Part shown: positions 12,565-24,600 of the stretch, piece by piece
How the letters are laid out: every line of letters starts with the position of its first letter
How positions within the stretch are numbered: the stretch's first letter is position 1
NCBI GenBank assembly: GCA_013076295.1
Contig: RQOL01000855.1
Span: forward strand, 2,542,001 to 2,606,000
Source of the DNA: Sanderia malayensis
Lineage: Eukaryota; Cnidaria; Scyphozoa; Semaeostomeae; Pelagiidae
Direction: 5' to 3'
DNA: 64,000 bases
Notes under the pieces: model-generated
The model's database searches: none
Told to the model about the DNA's origin: nothing
What the model saw: the letters and a program-made list of their open reading frames with translations, nothing else
Program-made: the position numbers and the translations under genes

Positions 12565-14235
12565 TTAAGCATAACTACCATCTTCTTCTTCGCCATAATT
12601 GATCCTCCCCTTATCTTCCAAATGAATACTTCTACCAGGATCATTTCCATGCCGGCCATCATTGACACCACCTTCTTCCTTCTCACCATCATCAAATCTT
12701 TTATAATCTTCCTGACCTCCATTCTCTAAATCGTTGTTGACTTCTTCTTCTTCAATATTATGGTAGTCTCCCGCAGGCTCTCTTGGTTCGTAATCATTTT
12801 CTTCGTCATCTTCCGCGTCATGTCTGCTTCTTCCTCGAACTTCCCCTTCTTCTTCCATGTCTCCATGTTGAATATTACCTTCATCGTCGTATTCATTATC
12901 ATCTTCTTCTCTTTCATGGCCTAGCAAATCATCATCTTCATCATGAAAATCTTCTTCTCTAAACCCTTCTGCTCCACTACTGATGTTACCATCTTCTTCT
13001 TCGGCAATATCTTCCAACTTCTGATCATCTTCATTCAAGGCAATTCTACTTGCACTCTCATAATGATCTTCATTTTCGTCGGCACCTTCCTGCAAACGTG
13101 GAGCACTTTGCCAAATGTCAGATCTCGAAAATTGCATCGAACTTTGAAGTGACATAAAATCATCCTGGGCAAACAAAGGCAAACTGATAAATACTCATTA
13201 TCAAATGAAATATTCTATATATCTGTATATTTAATTCTGTTATACCGTAAATCCTCGAATAAGCCCCTGATAATCATTTACAAGGTTATTGAGCCCAAGT
13301 TTCCAGACATTGAAGTTGTTCAGTGAATGTATTGCAAATAGCAGCAAGTTTAAACAAATAGCTTCATTTATTGGCTGCATCGCATAGCTTTTATTTTGCT
13401 TAATATTGGACAATTATCCAGCTAAAATTTCGTTTTTGCAAATAAGCTCCCGGAGGCTTTTTGAGGATTTACGGTATTATAATTCTTGTTTTGCAGAATT
13501 TTCTTGAATGTAAATAAGAATCAAGTTTGGGCGGTATATTTCTATTAAACTGCATAAAAGAAACTTCAATAAAATAAAGGCCCGAAGAACCAAACTCACA
13601 ATTGTTGTTGCACTTTTGTTGCTTTCGTTTTCAGCATACTTTTTCAGTGCACGAAACTCAGAAATCTAAGAGAAATCACAATTTTAAATAACAAGTTGAG
13701 CATCAGAAATGCAATACAATGTATAAACTGCCCTTAATAGATTTTACATGCAGTTGATAAGTGAAGAATTAATTATCGAAATATAATCGTAGTTTACTTA
13801 CATCTTTGTTTTTCAACAAATGCAAATAAATAATTGCAGAACCCTAAAAGATATAAATAAAATAAAATTACATAGACATAAGCATAAATGAAAACTAATT
13901 TTGCTGATGTAACCTGCCGAAAGACAACACATGTTTTATCATTAACCTGCGACAATTTTAAAGTTGCATTCTAAAGTCAAAATTATCTTAGCAATAATCG
14001 TGACTAAAATAGAGGTATGTACCTGCATTGAGTATAATGCAAGAAAGAGGTAGTTATAAGACAGACTTGTCTCTTTATTACGAGCCATAATACCAGATAT
14101 CCATGTTAACAGAGCCAAAACCATCATTAAAGAGCTTCTTTTAACGTATTCTCTATTGGAAGAAGCATATTATAACAATTAATAAAGTGCCATACTGGCA
14201 ATAAAAACAGCCGGTGGTAGTATATAATAGTAGTA

Positions 14236-14303
<68 letters not shown>

Positions 14304-14482
14304 AAGGTAGTAGTAACAAAGATAGTAGTAATATAATAGTAATAGTTTAATAGTAGCAATAGTAGCAGTAGTAGTATAATAATAATAATAGTAGTAGCAG
14401 TAGTAGTAGTAGTAAAGGTAGTAGTAGTAAAGGTAGTAGTAGCATATAGTAGTAGTAATAGTAGCAAGAGTTGCGGTAGTGA

Positions 14483-14515
<33 letters not shown>

Positions 14516-17029
14516 TAGTAAAGGGAGTAGTAGTATATAACAGTAGTAATAGTAGTGATAGTAGTAATAGTAGTGATAGTAGTAGTAGTAATAGTAGTTG
14601 GTAGTGGTCGTAGTAGTGGTAGTAGTATTGGTCATAAAAACTTACACTGCTCTACTGAACACGTTGTCATAGCGACTACCAATCCAGCTACTCAGCTCGT
14701 AGGCAATTACGACGTAAAGAAGCAGGATACCCTACATTGTAAAATAATTCCTTATTGACACAAATGGCAATACGCGTATATGTATCCTGCGTATACCGTT
14801 TCATCGTGGGTAATGCAATACAGCATGTTGCTTACCAGAAGAGAGACAAGGGGACCAGCCACGAAGTAACCCAAATCCATGCCAGATACTTTAATCCATG
14901 AGCTAAAATAATAAACAAAAGCCACCTTTAAGAAACACTGAGGTTTGTAGCCCTATTTTAGGCTATTCTGTAGATGAAAGGGGAAATGTGAGGTATGAGT
15001 GATTTTTCCAGTGAGACGCAATTCACTCAGGGATAGATAGAAGTATCATAAAAGAAGAGATTCGTAGTAAAGAAATAAATAGGGATCAACCATTAGTGAT
15101 TAAAAGCAAAAATGATTCACAAGTAAATTAAGAAATCCAAAAGTAGAGCGAGAGATGTTTTGTTGTGGTCAGCCTTCATTCGATTGCAATTATCCGGGGG
15201 CAGGTTTAGAAGGCTCTCAAATGCGAGGGAGGGAGGGAGGGAATCATAGGAAAGGAAGAGGGGGCAAAGAGGGGGCAAGAAGGCCTAAATAGATTGACTA
15301 ACAATTCGCTCAGCTGCAGCTTGTAAGGATACCCAGCACACGCTCCAGAAAAAGCAGCAGGAATACCTAAGAAATAATAAGAATCGCTGAGCAACTGGAT
15401 ATGAAGTCGTTAAACATCTTAGCTCTGAGACGAAGTTAGGGATTTTAAAGGGGGCGTCGCCTAACGCCTAACACTGATAGTCAAAGCATAAGAATAGTCT
15501 TTGAGTGAGTGCAGTAAATAAATAAAAACTTTGTTGCGAAGGGGCGGGCTGAAGGGGGCTGAAGGGGGCTGGAGGGGGCTGCTATGGTTCACGGGCTCCG
15601 TCGTCAGGTTATCAACTTTGCATAAGCCAGGTAGAATTGTCAAAATACAATACCACAGTGATACAGTCGGTGTCTTGAGAGTTTTGGCATTTTCAGCGAG
15701 GTATTTCACCCTGACATTAATGAAAATATCAAAGATACTAAGGACAGAAGGGAAAAATATCTTTTTACATACCCCAACCGATTGTGGAATAGAAGAAGAT
15801 TGGGCTGGTTACTTCAGGATCAAACAGAGCACTTATCGAATGATAATTGTATATTCCTTCGACTAGGAGCCAAGACATGACGGATGTTTGAAAGAAATGG
15901 ATGAAACCAGCAGCTATATCTGCTTGACTCTGGTAAAAATATCAAATTGTCAGATTCAAATCAAGCAAATAGATTTGAAATTGAAATGTATTATGAGAAG
16001 GTCAAGTCATATGTTATATGCTATATGTTATAGCTATGTTATATGTTATATGTTATAAAAAACTCACTATATTTTCGCTGACTGCAACTCCAATCATGAA
16101 GGAGAAATAAACCATCATGAAAGCAAAATCTTGGGAAAGCATAATTTTTATTCTTTCCATATGAACGCAACTGCAAACGAGAGGGAATGTTGTAAACTCT
16201 TACAATGAGAAGCATATACAACAATACACACTCTTCTGCTAAGCCAGAACATATGAGCTGGGAACTACAGTAAAAACCCGCATAAGAACCAATGGATTAA
16301 GAACCAACAAGGGTGATATTTCTGTTCAAAACAATAGACGAAACAATAGTCTATTGTCTTGGAACAATAGCCTGAATGGAAATTTACAGGTTCTTATATG
16401 CGGGGTTTTACTGTATTAATAAACTAGCATACCCTGCGATGATTGGATTTACTATGCAGCAGATTAAGCCAAGAATAATAAACCCAGAAATAGCAACAGA
16501 AATCTGCGTGAAGAAACTCCTTGAAAATCCTTTCACTCCAGCCTGCAATTAATAATCAGATTCATTATGAGAAATGCATCAGATTCAGGTAGCTTCGTGA
16601 AGTATTTTGACTGGTAAATAGAGTTCCTACCGGTTTTTCTTCAACTTTCGAAACAACGGCATAACCACCAATGCTGTTACATTGACAAATTGTTTTGAAT
16701 CTGTCACTGTAATATGTGTGACAACTACCAGTGCTCCATTTTGAATGGGCATTACCACTAAAAATAAAGAAAATACATTGTTATATAAACAATTTAGATG
16801 CACAACAAGCGTTAATTGCCGTAGAAGACAAGTTTCAATAGCTTTGTAGAGAAATTCAAGCTTTAAGCATTAAGTCGTTATTGTTTGAGAGCTAAAAAGC
16901 AACTGAAAACAAATTTGTAAGATTTGATATATGTACTTACTAATCCCCAAACAAATGTACACACATATGATTAGTGCGATGCATAAGCTGTAACGGAAAA
17001 CAAAATTCATTAAAGACTATAAGACTATT

Positions 17030-17060
<31 letters not shown>

Positions 17061-19331
17061 TTATCCATCAGCTTTTGAACTGTGAATATATTCACGGGAG
17101 AAACAAATAAAAAAATTTAGTCACCACTTTATGGACAAAAGTAATTTCTGTAAAGTCAGACAGCGTCGGAAAAGGGCTGATTTCGAGATGAACAACTTGC
17201 GAATTGATAACCCACTCCCCTGTTCTTGCTGGTGTCGTGTACACTCCAAGATTTTCCACTGTAGTCATCGAAGAAGTTCTAAAGAAAATTAAGACACCAG
17301 ATTCAAACTTGCGTCATATATAGAACAAGAATACCATGTGGAGGGAAAGAGAGGTGGGGAAGGAGGGAGGAAGTGGGTTAAAAAGGGACAATGTAAATAG
17401 ATGCATACTTTGCTTCCTCGAAGGCAAAGCTAGCAGAAGTGGAATATAAATCTTTGAATAAGACTGTGACATATTGTGAGACACCTGGAAGATAAAAAAG
17501 TGCCAAGCTCGCGTTTCAACTCAGCCAATCACAGCGCAGATATTATATCACGTTACATCAATCACATCAAAATTCTGCACTTCCATTGGTCGTGACAGAA
17601 GTCGATAAGCTACAACATACCTGAGCTTAAAATTAGCTTTGAGATCTTAAATTGGTCCTTCTTGCCAGTGAATCGAGGAAAGTCACCCTGAAGAAAGTTC
17701 GGCATATAAGACCAACGTCGGAGGTCTGATTTCTCTTTGTTCATGTAGCCGGCTTCAACGACTAGAATTTTAAATAATTAGACATTTAATTAGGCGTGGA
17801 AAATCATGCAACAAATCGAAAAAGGTCCATGCGCAGCTTTAGATGACCTCTGCGAGGAAACTTGAAATGAGAGCATTAGTAAGCAGTCCACTCAGCAACT
17901 TCAAATATTCATCATGACTAAAGTTCCTATCGTCATCTCACCGAATTTATCTGTAGAAAATGTCATGGAACCATTTCCAAAAACTGACGAAGGTAGAGTG
18001 CTTGCAACCGTCTTTGCAACTTCGGCTGAATATTGAACGACGTTGGCAGCAATCAGGAGGACGTCTTTTGGAGTTTTCTGAGAAATAACATGTGCATTAA
18101 GAGCTAGACAGAGAATACACTTGGCACATAGGCCTGAGTAAGCTAGAAGCTACATGAAGCAGACAGGGCATGCACTTCAAAAATAGGCCTAGATAGGTTA
18201 AGAGGTACATAGATTAAGAAATAGACAGAGCATGCACTTCGTACATAGATCTGGGTAAGCTAGAAGCTACATAGATTAAGATGTATACAAGGCATACATT
18301 GGGTACAGTATTACCCCGCCACTTAGAAATTGGCTCTTTGGGACCAGGCATTGTTTAAAAACAATAGACTATTGTTCTATCTATTGTTTTCAGAAAACGT
18401 TTAGGCTCTAATTTCTTATGAGTCCGTTTCTCAGTGGCGGGGTAATACTGTACATAGTATATAAACAATTTCTACGTAACAATCTTTTTAAAATACGTTT
18501 CCATCTGAATCACCTCTATGTTGCATGCCATGTATTGGGTAAGCTGTGAAAAAGTCGTCTGAAAAGAAATAACAGCATTGACATGAATATTTGTCTGGAT
18601 GGAACTAAATATGAATACTGAATGCCATCCTTAAATGACGTACAAATGTGGTGGCCAATAAATGAATGAATATTCACCCTTGCACAACTAATCGTAGTAC
18701 ATGAAGTAGAAACTTTACCATCCACCCAGTACTCCTTTCCAATGCATGCACCGGTATCTATAAGCACACGGAAATGCAAAATAAATAATCAGGTAACTCA
18801 GGAAAACGAAGTACGATGCTTCGCAGTGGCATGGTTACCTGGCAAAGGAGTGGAGAGCGTTGATAATAACGTAGCGTTCATCGAAGCTGTTGTTGATAAT
18901 GTAGCATTTACTGCCATGGAACCTGAAAATCGAATAGACAAAACTGAATCAGTGATATAAAAAAATGTCTTTGCTATTACGAACGTGATAGCTATGCAGA
19001 CAACTCCGCGCAGTTCGAACTCGTGTAATTCGAACTTTACCTAACTCGAACGTAATTTTCCGTCCTTTCAAGGATCACTAATGAACCAATTCTTATAAAA
19101 GAAACCTCTATAATTCAAACTCTTCGTGATTTGAGCATTTTTGTGCATCCCAGGGTATAACAACGAGACAGAGTGGATTGTATACTCAAAGAAACATACG
19201 CAAGAAACATTTCTGTACAAGTATGCATGCGAAACTAAAAAATATTATTCTCGGCATAACTTACTGTTATTAAATTTGGCGGTGCACAATCTTGCAATGA
19301 GAGCCACTGCAACAATTGCAAGGCATTTCAT
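12565..19331 (-). CDS. Adhesion-type GPCR (GAIN/GPS + 7TM) with acidic tail
   Basis: Twenty exons (19265-19331, 18839-18922, 18678-18757, 18514-18558, 17942-18077, 17621-17761, 17409-17484, 17125-17278, 16941-16987, 16631-16757, 16433-16542, 16068-16170, 15773-15929, 15333-15366, 14836-14902, 14646-14731, 14023-14152, 13802-13843, 13600-13665, 12565-13164) give 783 residues. A signal peptide (MKCLAIVAVALIA) is followed by a Thr/Ser stretch, a GAIN-like region, and a GPS box with its four Cys and two Trp-like positions (CVHL.., KWSTGSC.., CQCNSIGGYAVV). Seven TM segments follow with class B2 hallmarks: HFFQTSVMSWLLVEG in TM3, GWGIPA in TM4, LALLTWISGI in TM6, LYSMQGSAIIYLH in TM7. The last exon is a 199-residue Asp/Glu-rich tail. 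No ligand-recognition domain is seen before GAIN, so subfamily and ligand are unknown. The short 15333-15366 exon is the least certain part. Confidence 0.85.
13243..13476. mobile_element. MITE, TACCGTAAATCC terminal inverted repeats
   Basis: Begins taccgtaaatcctcgaataa and ends ttttgaggatttacggta, an imperfect terminal inverted repeat flanked by TA. It is non-coding and about 234 bp long, lying in a GPCR intron. Similar ends occur at 59594-59945. Confidence 0.65.
14216..14632. repeat. (AGT)n microsatellite, about 415 bp
   Basis: A long, interrupted AGT/AGC/AAT trinucleotide array in the intron between the GPCR exons encoding TM5 and TM6. It produces spurious Tyr-, Leu- or Thr-rich open frames on the minus strand. 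Confidence 0.95.
16266..16415. mobile_element. 150-bp MITE, TACAGTAAAACCCGC-type ends
   Basis: Starts tacagtaaaaacccgcataa and ends ttatatgcggggttttactgta, near-perfect inverted ends in TA context. The centre has a second inverted motif (caatag/ctattg). It lies in a GPCR intron 17 bp from the splice donor of the TM1 exon. Related copies are at 26536-26704, 28535-28668 and 40661-40800. Confidence 0.8.
17022..17066. repeat. (TTA)n microsatellite
   Basis: About 14 TTA/ATT units with one T expansion, in a GPCR intron. Confidence 0.9.
18105..18300. repeat. Minisatellite, about 60-bp unit, about 3 copies
   Basis: Degenerate units carrying acataggcctgagtaagc, gctagaagctacata and agacagagcatgcacttc recur at about 60-bp spacing within a GPCR intron. 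Confidence 0.65.
18304..18452. mobile_element. 149-bp MITE, TACAGTATTACCCCGCC ends
   Basis: Starts tacagtattaccccgccact and ends agtggcggggtaatactgta, almost perfectly inverted, with TA at both ends. The inner sequence shares the caatag/ctattg motif of the 16266 element, so it may be a related subfamily. It lies in a GPCR intron, next to the minisatellite. Confidence 0.8.
18994..19182. mobile_element. Degenerate copy of the TACAGTCAA MITE family
   Basis: The interior (gttcgaactcgtgtaattcg, cctttcaaggatcac, cctctataattc, gagacagagt) matches the elements at 35806-35994 and 57473-57659, but the ends are decayed. It lies in intron 1 of the GPCR gene. Confidence 0.7.
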
Positions 19332-19967
19332 CTTTACAGCTGCCAGAGAAAAAATTTCAAAAATGTCAACACAAAAATATGCTCGTCATTTAAAATTTCT
19401 GAACGTATCTCGAAAAATTCGGTTTTCTGTTGCTTGTGGCTCGATTCAGATCTAAATAAAAATAAAAATTCAAAACATGGCTATTTAAACGTTACCAATG
19501 GTTGACGTACAAGTCATGAATAAGTAACGAGGCCTTTCATCTGATTTGAGAATAAATACTAGTTCGCACACCTCCTATGGTTCATGCGCACGCAGCCTTG
19601 CGGGTATACGCATGCGTGGAAAATATCTCGAAGAGATTATGTTTTGAAATTCTAGTTCGACCCCTGACACATCCTCATGGGATTGAACTCCAAGCATCGA
19701 AGCTATGCTGAGCATTCGACGCAAATTCTCAAAAGACATATAGTATAATGCAGACATTATCTGCAATGTTAACTTCAAGTTGTGCTGTTCTATAGCTGAG
19801 AAATTGGACGCGTTAACAAAAACCTACCCAAACCAAGAGAGACGCAATTCCACATTTCTCAAATCCCACGCGCTGTACAAGATAAATAACAACTCACAAT
19901 AATGAGGTAAAAACATCAGTTGAAAGCTTACTGCACTCTGTGCGTACAGCACTGACCAGGTACGAGA
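19332..19967. promoter_or_regulatory. Head-to-head intergenic region, GPCR and MFS gene
   Basis: The two start codons are 637 bp apart on opposite strands, so both promoters must lie here or in untranslated exons. I see no clear TATA box or CpG-like block. A shared regulatory region is an inference from geometry only. Confidence 0.4.
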
Positions 19968-21332
19968 ATGAAGCTTCTTGATGTTATCGACTTTGAAAGA
20001 TTTTCCGACGACTCTTACGAACAAGAAGAAGAGAGCGCGACGTCAAGCTACAACATCACCATAGTCGATACAGCCAATAGTGCCGTAAAGAAGCCACAAC
20101 ACGCTGAACTCTTCGCATTTTTCTTGCTGAGTTTCCTAACAGGCCTAATTGTCTTCGAGTTCTCCTCGCTGACCCCATTGAGCAAGCAGTTTGGCATTGC
20201 TCGAGAAGGAATCGAACTGCTATCGCTGGTATACTTTGGGGTTCACGCTTTGTTCGGGCTGTTTATCAGCTTTCTCGGCAAGATATTCGGTTTCCAAACC
20301 GTCTTTGTTACAACCTGCATTATCTACATCACCGGTCAGATAATGACAGCTGTTGGGCTTGGCATACACAAGTCATCCAGGTCCTTGTGTCTGGTCATTC
20401 TGGGAGAGATCACTAATGCCATTGGCTTCGCTCTTTTTATCGAATCTCCTTGGAGTCTCGTTGAGTTGACAAAGAAAGCAAGAAAAGCAACAATAGAAAC
20501 AGTTTTCTTCGTTGCAATATTTCTCGGCATTGCCACTACGCTAATCGCAAAAGCATCTTTGGCACAGGATGGGTACATGGTGGCAGCGGTGCTGCAAAAG
20601 ATCGTGTTATCAAAAGCAGCTATGGCATTGCTTGTACTTCTGGTAGTAGTGCCATTCTTCTGCAAGCAGCCATCTACAGTCGAACTTTACCCAGATCTTC
20701 TCGGCACACCACCACGGTCAGATCACACCTTCAAGCAATTCTTCACATTAATACAAGTTCATTACATGGATTTCGATTTTCTGCTAGTCACCCAAGCATA
20801 CGCAATCAACTTCGCAATAACAGCAACTCAATTTACCATCCTGCATACAGTAATTAGACAAGAGCTGCACCAATCAAATGCCACAGCATACTGGATACAC
20901 CTCTCCTTGGCAGTGGGTGCAATCATGGGTCTTCTCAGCGGTATATTCTCGTCAACACGAGGCCTGAGTCTTAAGCTAATCGGTGCAGTAACGATGCTCA
21001 TATCAGCCTTAAACACAGCAGCATTCACATTCTGTTTGACCAGCTTGAAGCATACATTACTCAGCATCGTATTTCTTGCAGCTTGGGGTATGATGTCTGG
21101 AGCATGGCTCGCCAATGGTATATTACAAGCGCGGGAGGTCTCACGTCTACCCGCGGTTGACATCCCACACTCTGCGTGTCTAACAACAAGCTCCTTGTAT
21201 ACGGCTATTTTGATATGTATCTGTGCCTGGGCTGCAACAACGTTTGGCTTCATAATCGTTGGATATTTCTGGTCAGGCCTATATGTTCTAGCATTCATCC
21301 TTATAGTTCTATCTGAAAACACGTGCAATTAG
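19968..21332 (+). CDS. Intronless 12-TM MFS transporter, FLVCR/SLC49-like
   Basis: A single uninterrupted frame of 454 residues with a short acidic N-terminus (DDSYEQEEE) and about 12 hydrophobic segments split into two halves. A loop near residues 230-255 (VELYPDLLGTPP) separates the halves. The layout LSLVYFGVHALFGLFISF, then LGEITNAIGFALFIESPW, then ARKATIETVF, resembles the FLVCR/SLC49 branch of the major facilitator superfamily (haem and choline carriers). The similarity is weak and substrate prediction is not justified. It is the only clearly intronless gene in an intron-rich window, which suggests a retrocopy or strong intron loss. It is convergent with IVD (stops 323 bp apart) and divergent from the GPCR. 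ATG at 19968 is the first in frame after a stop. Confidence 0.8.
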   Translation: MKLLDVIDFERFSDDSYEQEEESATSSYNITIVDTANSAVKKPQHAELFAFFLLSFLTGLIVFEFSSLTPLSKQFGIAREGIELLSLVYFGVHALFGLFISFLGKIFGFQTVFVTTCIIYITGQIMTAVGLGIHKSSRSLCLVILGEITNAIGFALFIESPWSLVELTKKARKATIETVFFVAIFLGIATTLIAKASLAQDGYMVAAVLQKIVLSKAAMALLVLLVVVPFFCKQPSTVELYPDLLGTPPRSDHTFKQFFTLIQVHYMDFDFLLVTQAYAINFAITATQFTILHTVIRQELHQSNATAYWIHLSLAVGAIMGLLSGIFSSTRGLSLKLIGAVTMLISALNTAAFTFCLTSLKHTLLSIVFLAAWGMMSGAWLANGILQAREVSRLPAVDIPHSACLTTSSLYTAILICICAWAATTFGFIIVGYFWSGLYVLAFILIVLSENTCN

Positions 21333-21655
21333 TAGCAGGACACAATGGCTGTATAAACATATTTCGAGATTTACAAACATTGTTTGTTATTATTCGCATA
21401 ATAGAAAATTATTTAATATATATGCAAAATAATAGTTGTGTTAATTTCCCTGCTAATGGAAATATTTGCAAAATTTGTTTTTTCTCTTTCAAAGTGACAA
21501 CTATTTCTTATAATAAACAAGTTATAGGTGACCCGCACAACAAGCTAACATTCGAAAACATGGATCAGAAACAACACTGCTTGGGGACATTCATTCATTC
21601 ATGGCATTGTGATTAAATAAATTTTAAATAAAAGCATACATACTTAATAGTCGAG
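21333..21655. other. Convergent 3' region, MFS gene to IVD
   Basis: Contains AATAAA signals for the plus-strand gene (near 21616 and 21627). No other feature is seen. Confidence 0.5.
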
Positions 21656-24600
21656 TTACTGTTTGTATTCCTTGTTTAAATATCTGCCAATCAGAAGCCT
21701 TCGAACTTCACTTGTTCCCGCCCCGATTTCATACAATTTGGCATCTCTGAGCAACCTTCCAGCTGCGTAATCATTAATGTAACCGTTGCCACCTTAAAAA
21801 GAAAACATTCATCTTTGTACATCAATGCTATTCTTCAAACATAATAGGCTATGGGTTCACCTATTGTCTCAGCAGAAATATCGGTCTGCGGGTTCTTAAT
21901 CGGCTGGGTCTTATATGCGGGCTCTTAGAGCATAAGCTAAACATTAGGGACCTTTAGATAGAGTACGAAAAAAAAGACGAAATCTGATGGCGTGTGTCGT
22001 TCTGCGCATGCACCCTGGGAATCACCGGAAAAGTGTCTCGTATAGAATAAAAGCATGAGAGAAAAGCACATTCGAGTTAAGAAGAGTATTGAAATTGCAA
22101 GCTAGTTCACTGTAGAGAGCTTAAACAATGGCGACGGATAAAGGTTTCAACATACCAAGACACTGTATGGCGTCTAGGGCCACTTGAGTTGCATTTTCGG
22201 CAGAGTAAAGTATAACACCAGCACAGTCCTGGAAAAATAAATTTACAATGTTAACTTCACAAGACGTTGAAAAACACTGCAATCTGTCGCATGTACTTGG
22301 AAAAGTCTTGCAGCAATACTTCACACAAAATAACACAACAATTTGACTGCATTGGTAATCCTTACCTTTCCACTGTAATGACCTTTGTCGCAAGCTCTCG
22401 CAACATTGTATAGATATGATCTGCAGGCGCTGAGCTTTACATACATGTCTGCCATTTTGCCTTGCATCAACTGTAAACGAGAAAGAACATGATCCATAGA
22501 GATAGGGTATTCAGTGATTGGTTATCTGCATCATGATGTCTTCTTAAATCGAGTTACTTTTTGCGATTATATTGCAATTCAGTTGTTGATTTGAATGCAA
22601 TTTAAATGGTTGTGTTAAATCGTTATATTAGTACTATTTACTGATAAAAAGGTGCAGAATATTGATCACAGCACTAGCCATCTACTACCAGTTGCATTTC
22701 ATCAATTCTGTTTAGAGTCAGGTGAATCCATAGCCATTAATGACAGCCCACATATAAAATATTAATAAATACTAGTTTAAAGCTAGGATTACCTGGAAGT
22801 GGCCAATTGGCTGGCCGAACGCCTTTCTCATATGGCAATAAGGAAATGCAATATCAATGGCAGCTTGCATAATCCTTCAAAATGAAATAAAAAAAATGAA
22901 TTACAATTAACACTTAGTAACAATGTCACAGTTCTGGGAATGCCTCAAGGCAATACCATACAAGCTCGATGCTTTATAGGCAATTCTTGAATGAAAACAG
23001 ATTGTAATAAGCATACCCAATCGGTCCGCACGAAAGCATGAGTCGTTCCAAATCGAGGCCACTCATTAACACATACACTCCTTTATTTTCTCCTCCCATT
23101 AAATTTTCCGCTGTAAAATTGAAAAATTCATTCGATTTTAGAGCCCTCCATTTTATTATGTCTTACACAAAAGAATTCGTTCTGACTAGCTTGCTTTTTT
23201 ATCGTACGTCATAATAGATATCGCGTAAGAAAGATTATTTTCCACTGTTCTCAACAGTCCGATAAAACAGGTTTATTCTCTGCTTACAGTTTTAATCAAG
23301 GGCCGAATATAAGTTCGAGTATAAGCTCACCGGGAACCTTGCAGTCTTCGAAAATCAGTTCACATGTATTTGAGCCACGCATTCCAAGTTTATCTAGCTT
23401 TGCGTTCGTTGAAAATCCAGGCATATCCTTCAAAGAACGCAATGCAGTATTACATTTTCAAAAATAAAAAGCATTGCTTTCTTGAGGAATACGGGTTTAA
23501 GCGACGTTTTCCTCCTACCTTTTCAATAAGGAAAGTGCTTATCCCATGTTGCTTTGCGTCCATGTCTGTCTTTGCATAAACAACAACAACGTCAGCATCT
23601 GGGCCGTTTGTTATCCAAAATTTCGAGCCATTCAAAACATAATAGTCTCCTGAAAGATTGGAATGCAAGTCATTATTAATCTGAACAGGGGACAGAAGTC
23701 CTGGGACATTTACGATTTTTGCAAGTTTTGCACATATCCTTCATCCCCTCCTCCCCCCAAACAATGTTTTCTGGAAAAATAGTCTCATACAATATCAACA
23801 AAATTCTTCTTGGGGTCTGTGATCATCTTTGAGTGATGATTACACTTAAAACAACAACACTGTTTAGGGGAGTGGGGGAGGGGTTAAATAAAACCCAGAA
23901 AAAAGAACACTTCAGGACCGATAGTTTTTTTTTGTAATTTTCAAGTGTCCCAATCTGTCTCATATTGTGCATAATAGCCTTCATGAACTATCATTTAAGG
24001 AATAAGTAATTTTCCAGGAATAATAATACCATGTGTTACCTTGCTTGTCAGCTCTAAGCTTCATGGAAACAACATCAGAACCAGAATTGTGTTCACTCAT
24101 TGCCAAAGCTCCCATATGTTCCCCAGTCATCAACTATTGGCATGCAAATAGATTGATTAATTAACAACACATTTAATCAATGGGTGAACAGGTGAAGCAT
24201 ATCAGCAAAATTTTGTAAATTATGCTAAAGGTTGATGTTTCCCATAAATAGAGGTATTCAGTATCACCAATCTTTTCACTCATCTTATATAACTTGGGTA
24301 AAGTTTTGATCATTGCATGGATTGCTGACGCCAATCTACAGAGCATGGCAGAATCCAACAAGACCTCACATTTGCAAAAAAAAACTTGATAAAACGTGCA
24401 TGCTAAGCATGCTCAATCCAGTTCCTCAGGTGCAGCATGCAATAGCGCTATTGCACACTGCACTGCACTGTATTACACTGTATTACAACATTTCTCCACT
24501 TTCTTGTGCACTCACATGTCCATAATACAAAGCCTAATTTCTAGAGTGGACTTGAAAAATGCCTTGCACATGCAGCTGCCATACTCTGTAAACTCAACAA

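Noticed and set aside
12726..12917. Lys/Met-rich 63-codon frame overlapping the GPCR tail exon
   Set aside because: An out-of-phase shadow of the acidic-tail exon (GAA/GAT-rich DNA read in another frame).
14153..14635. 160-codon minus-strand frame rich in Tyr, Leu and Thr runs
   Set aside because: It is a translation of the AGT microsatellite within a GPCR intron.
20336..21328. Two minus-strand frames of 109 and 166 codons inside the MFS gene
   Set aside because: Antisense shadows of the plus-strand coding sequence, without domains or splice logic.
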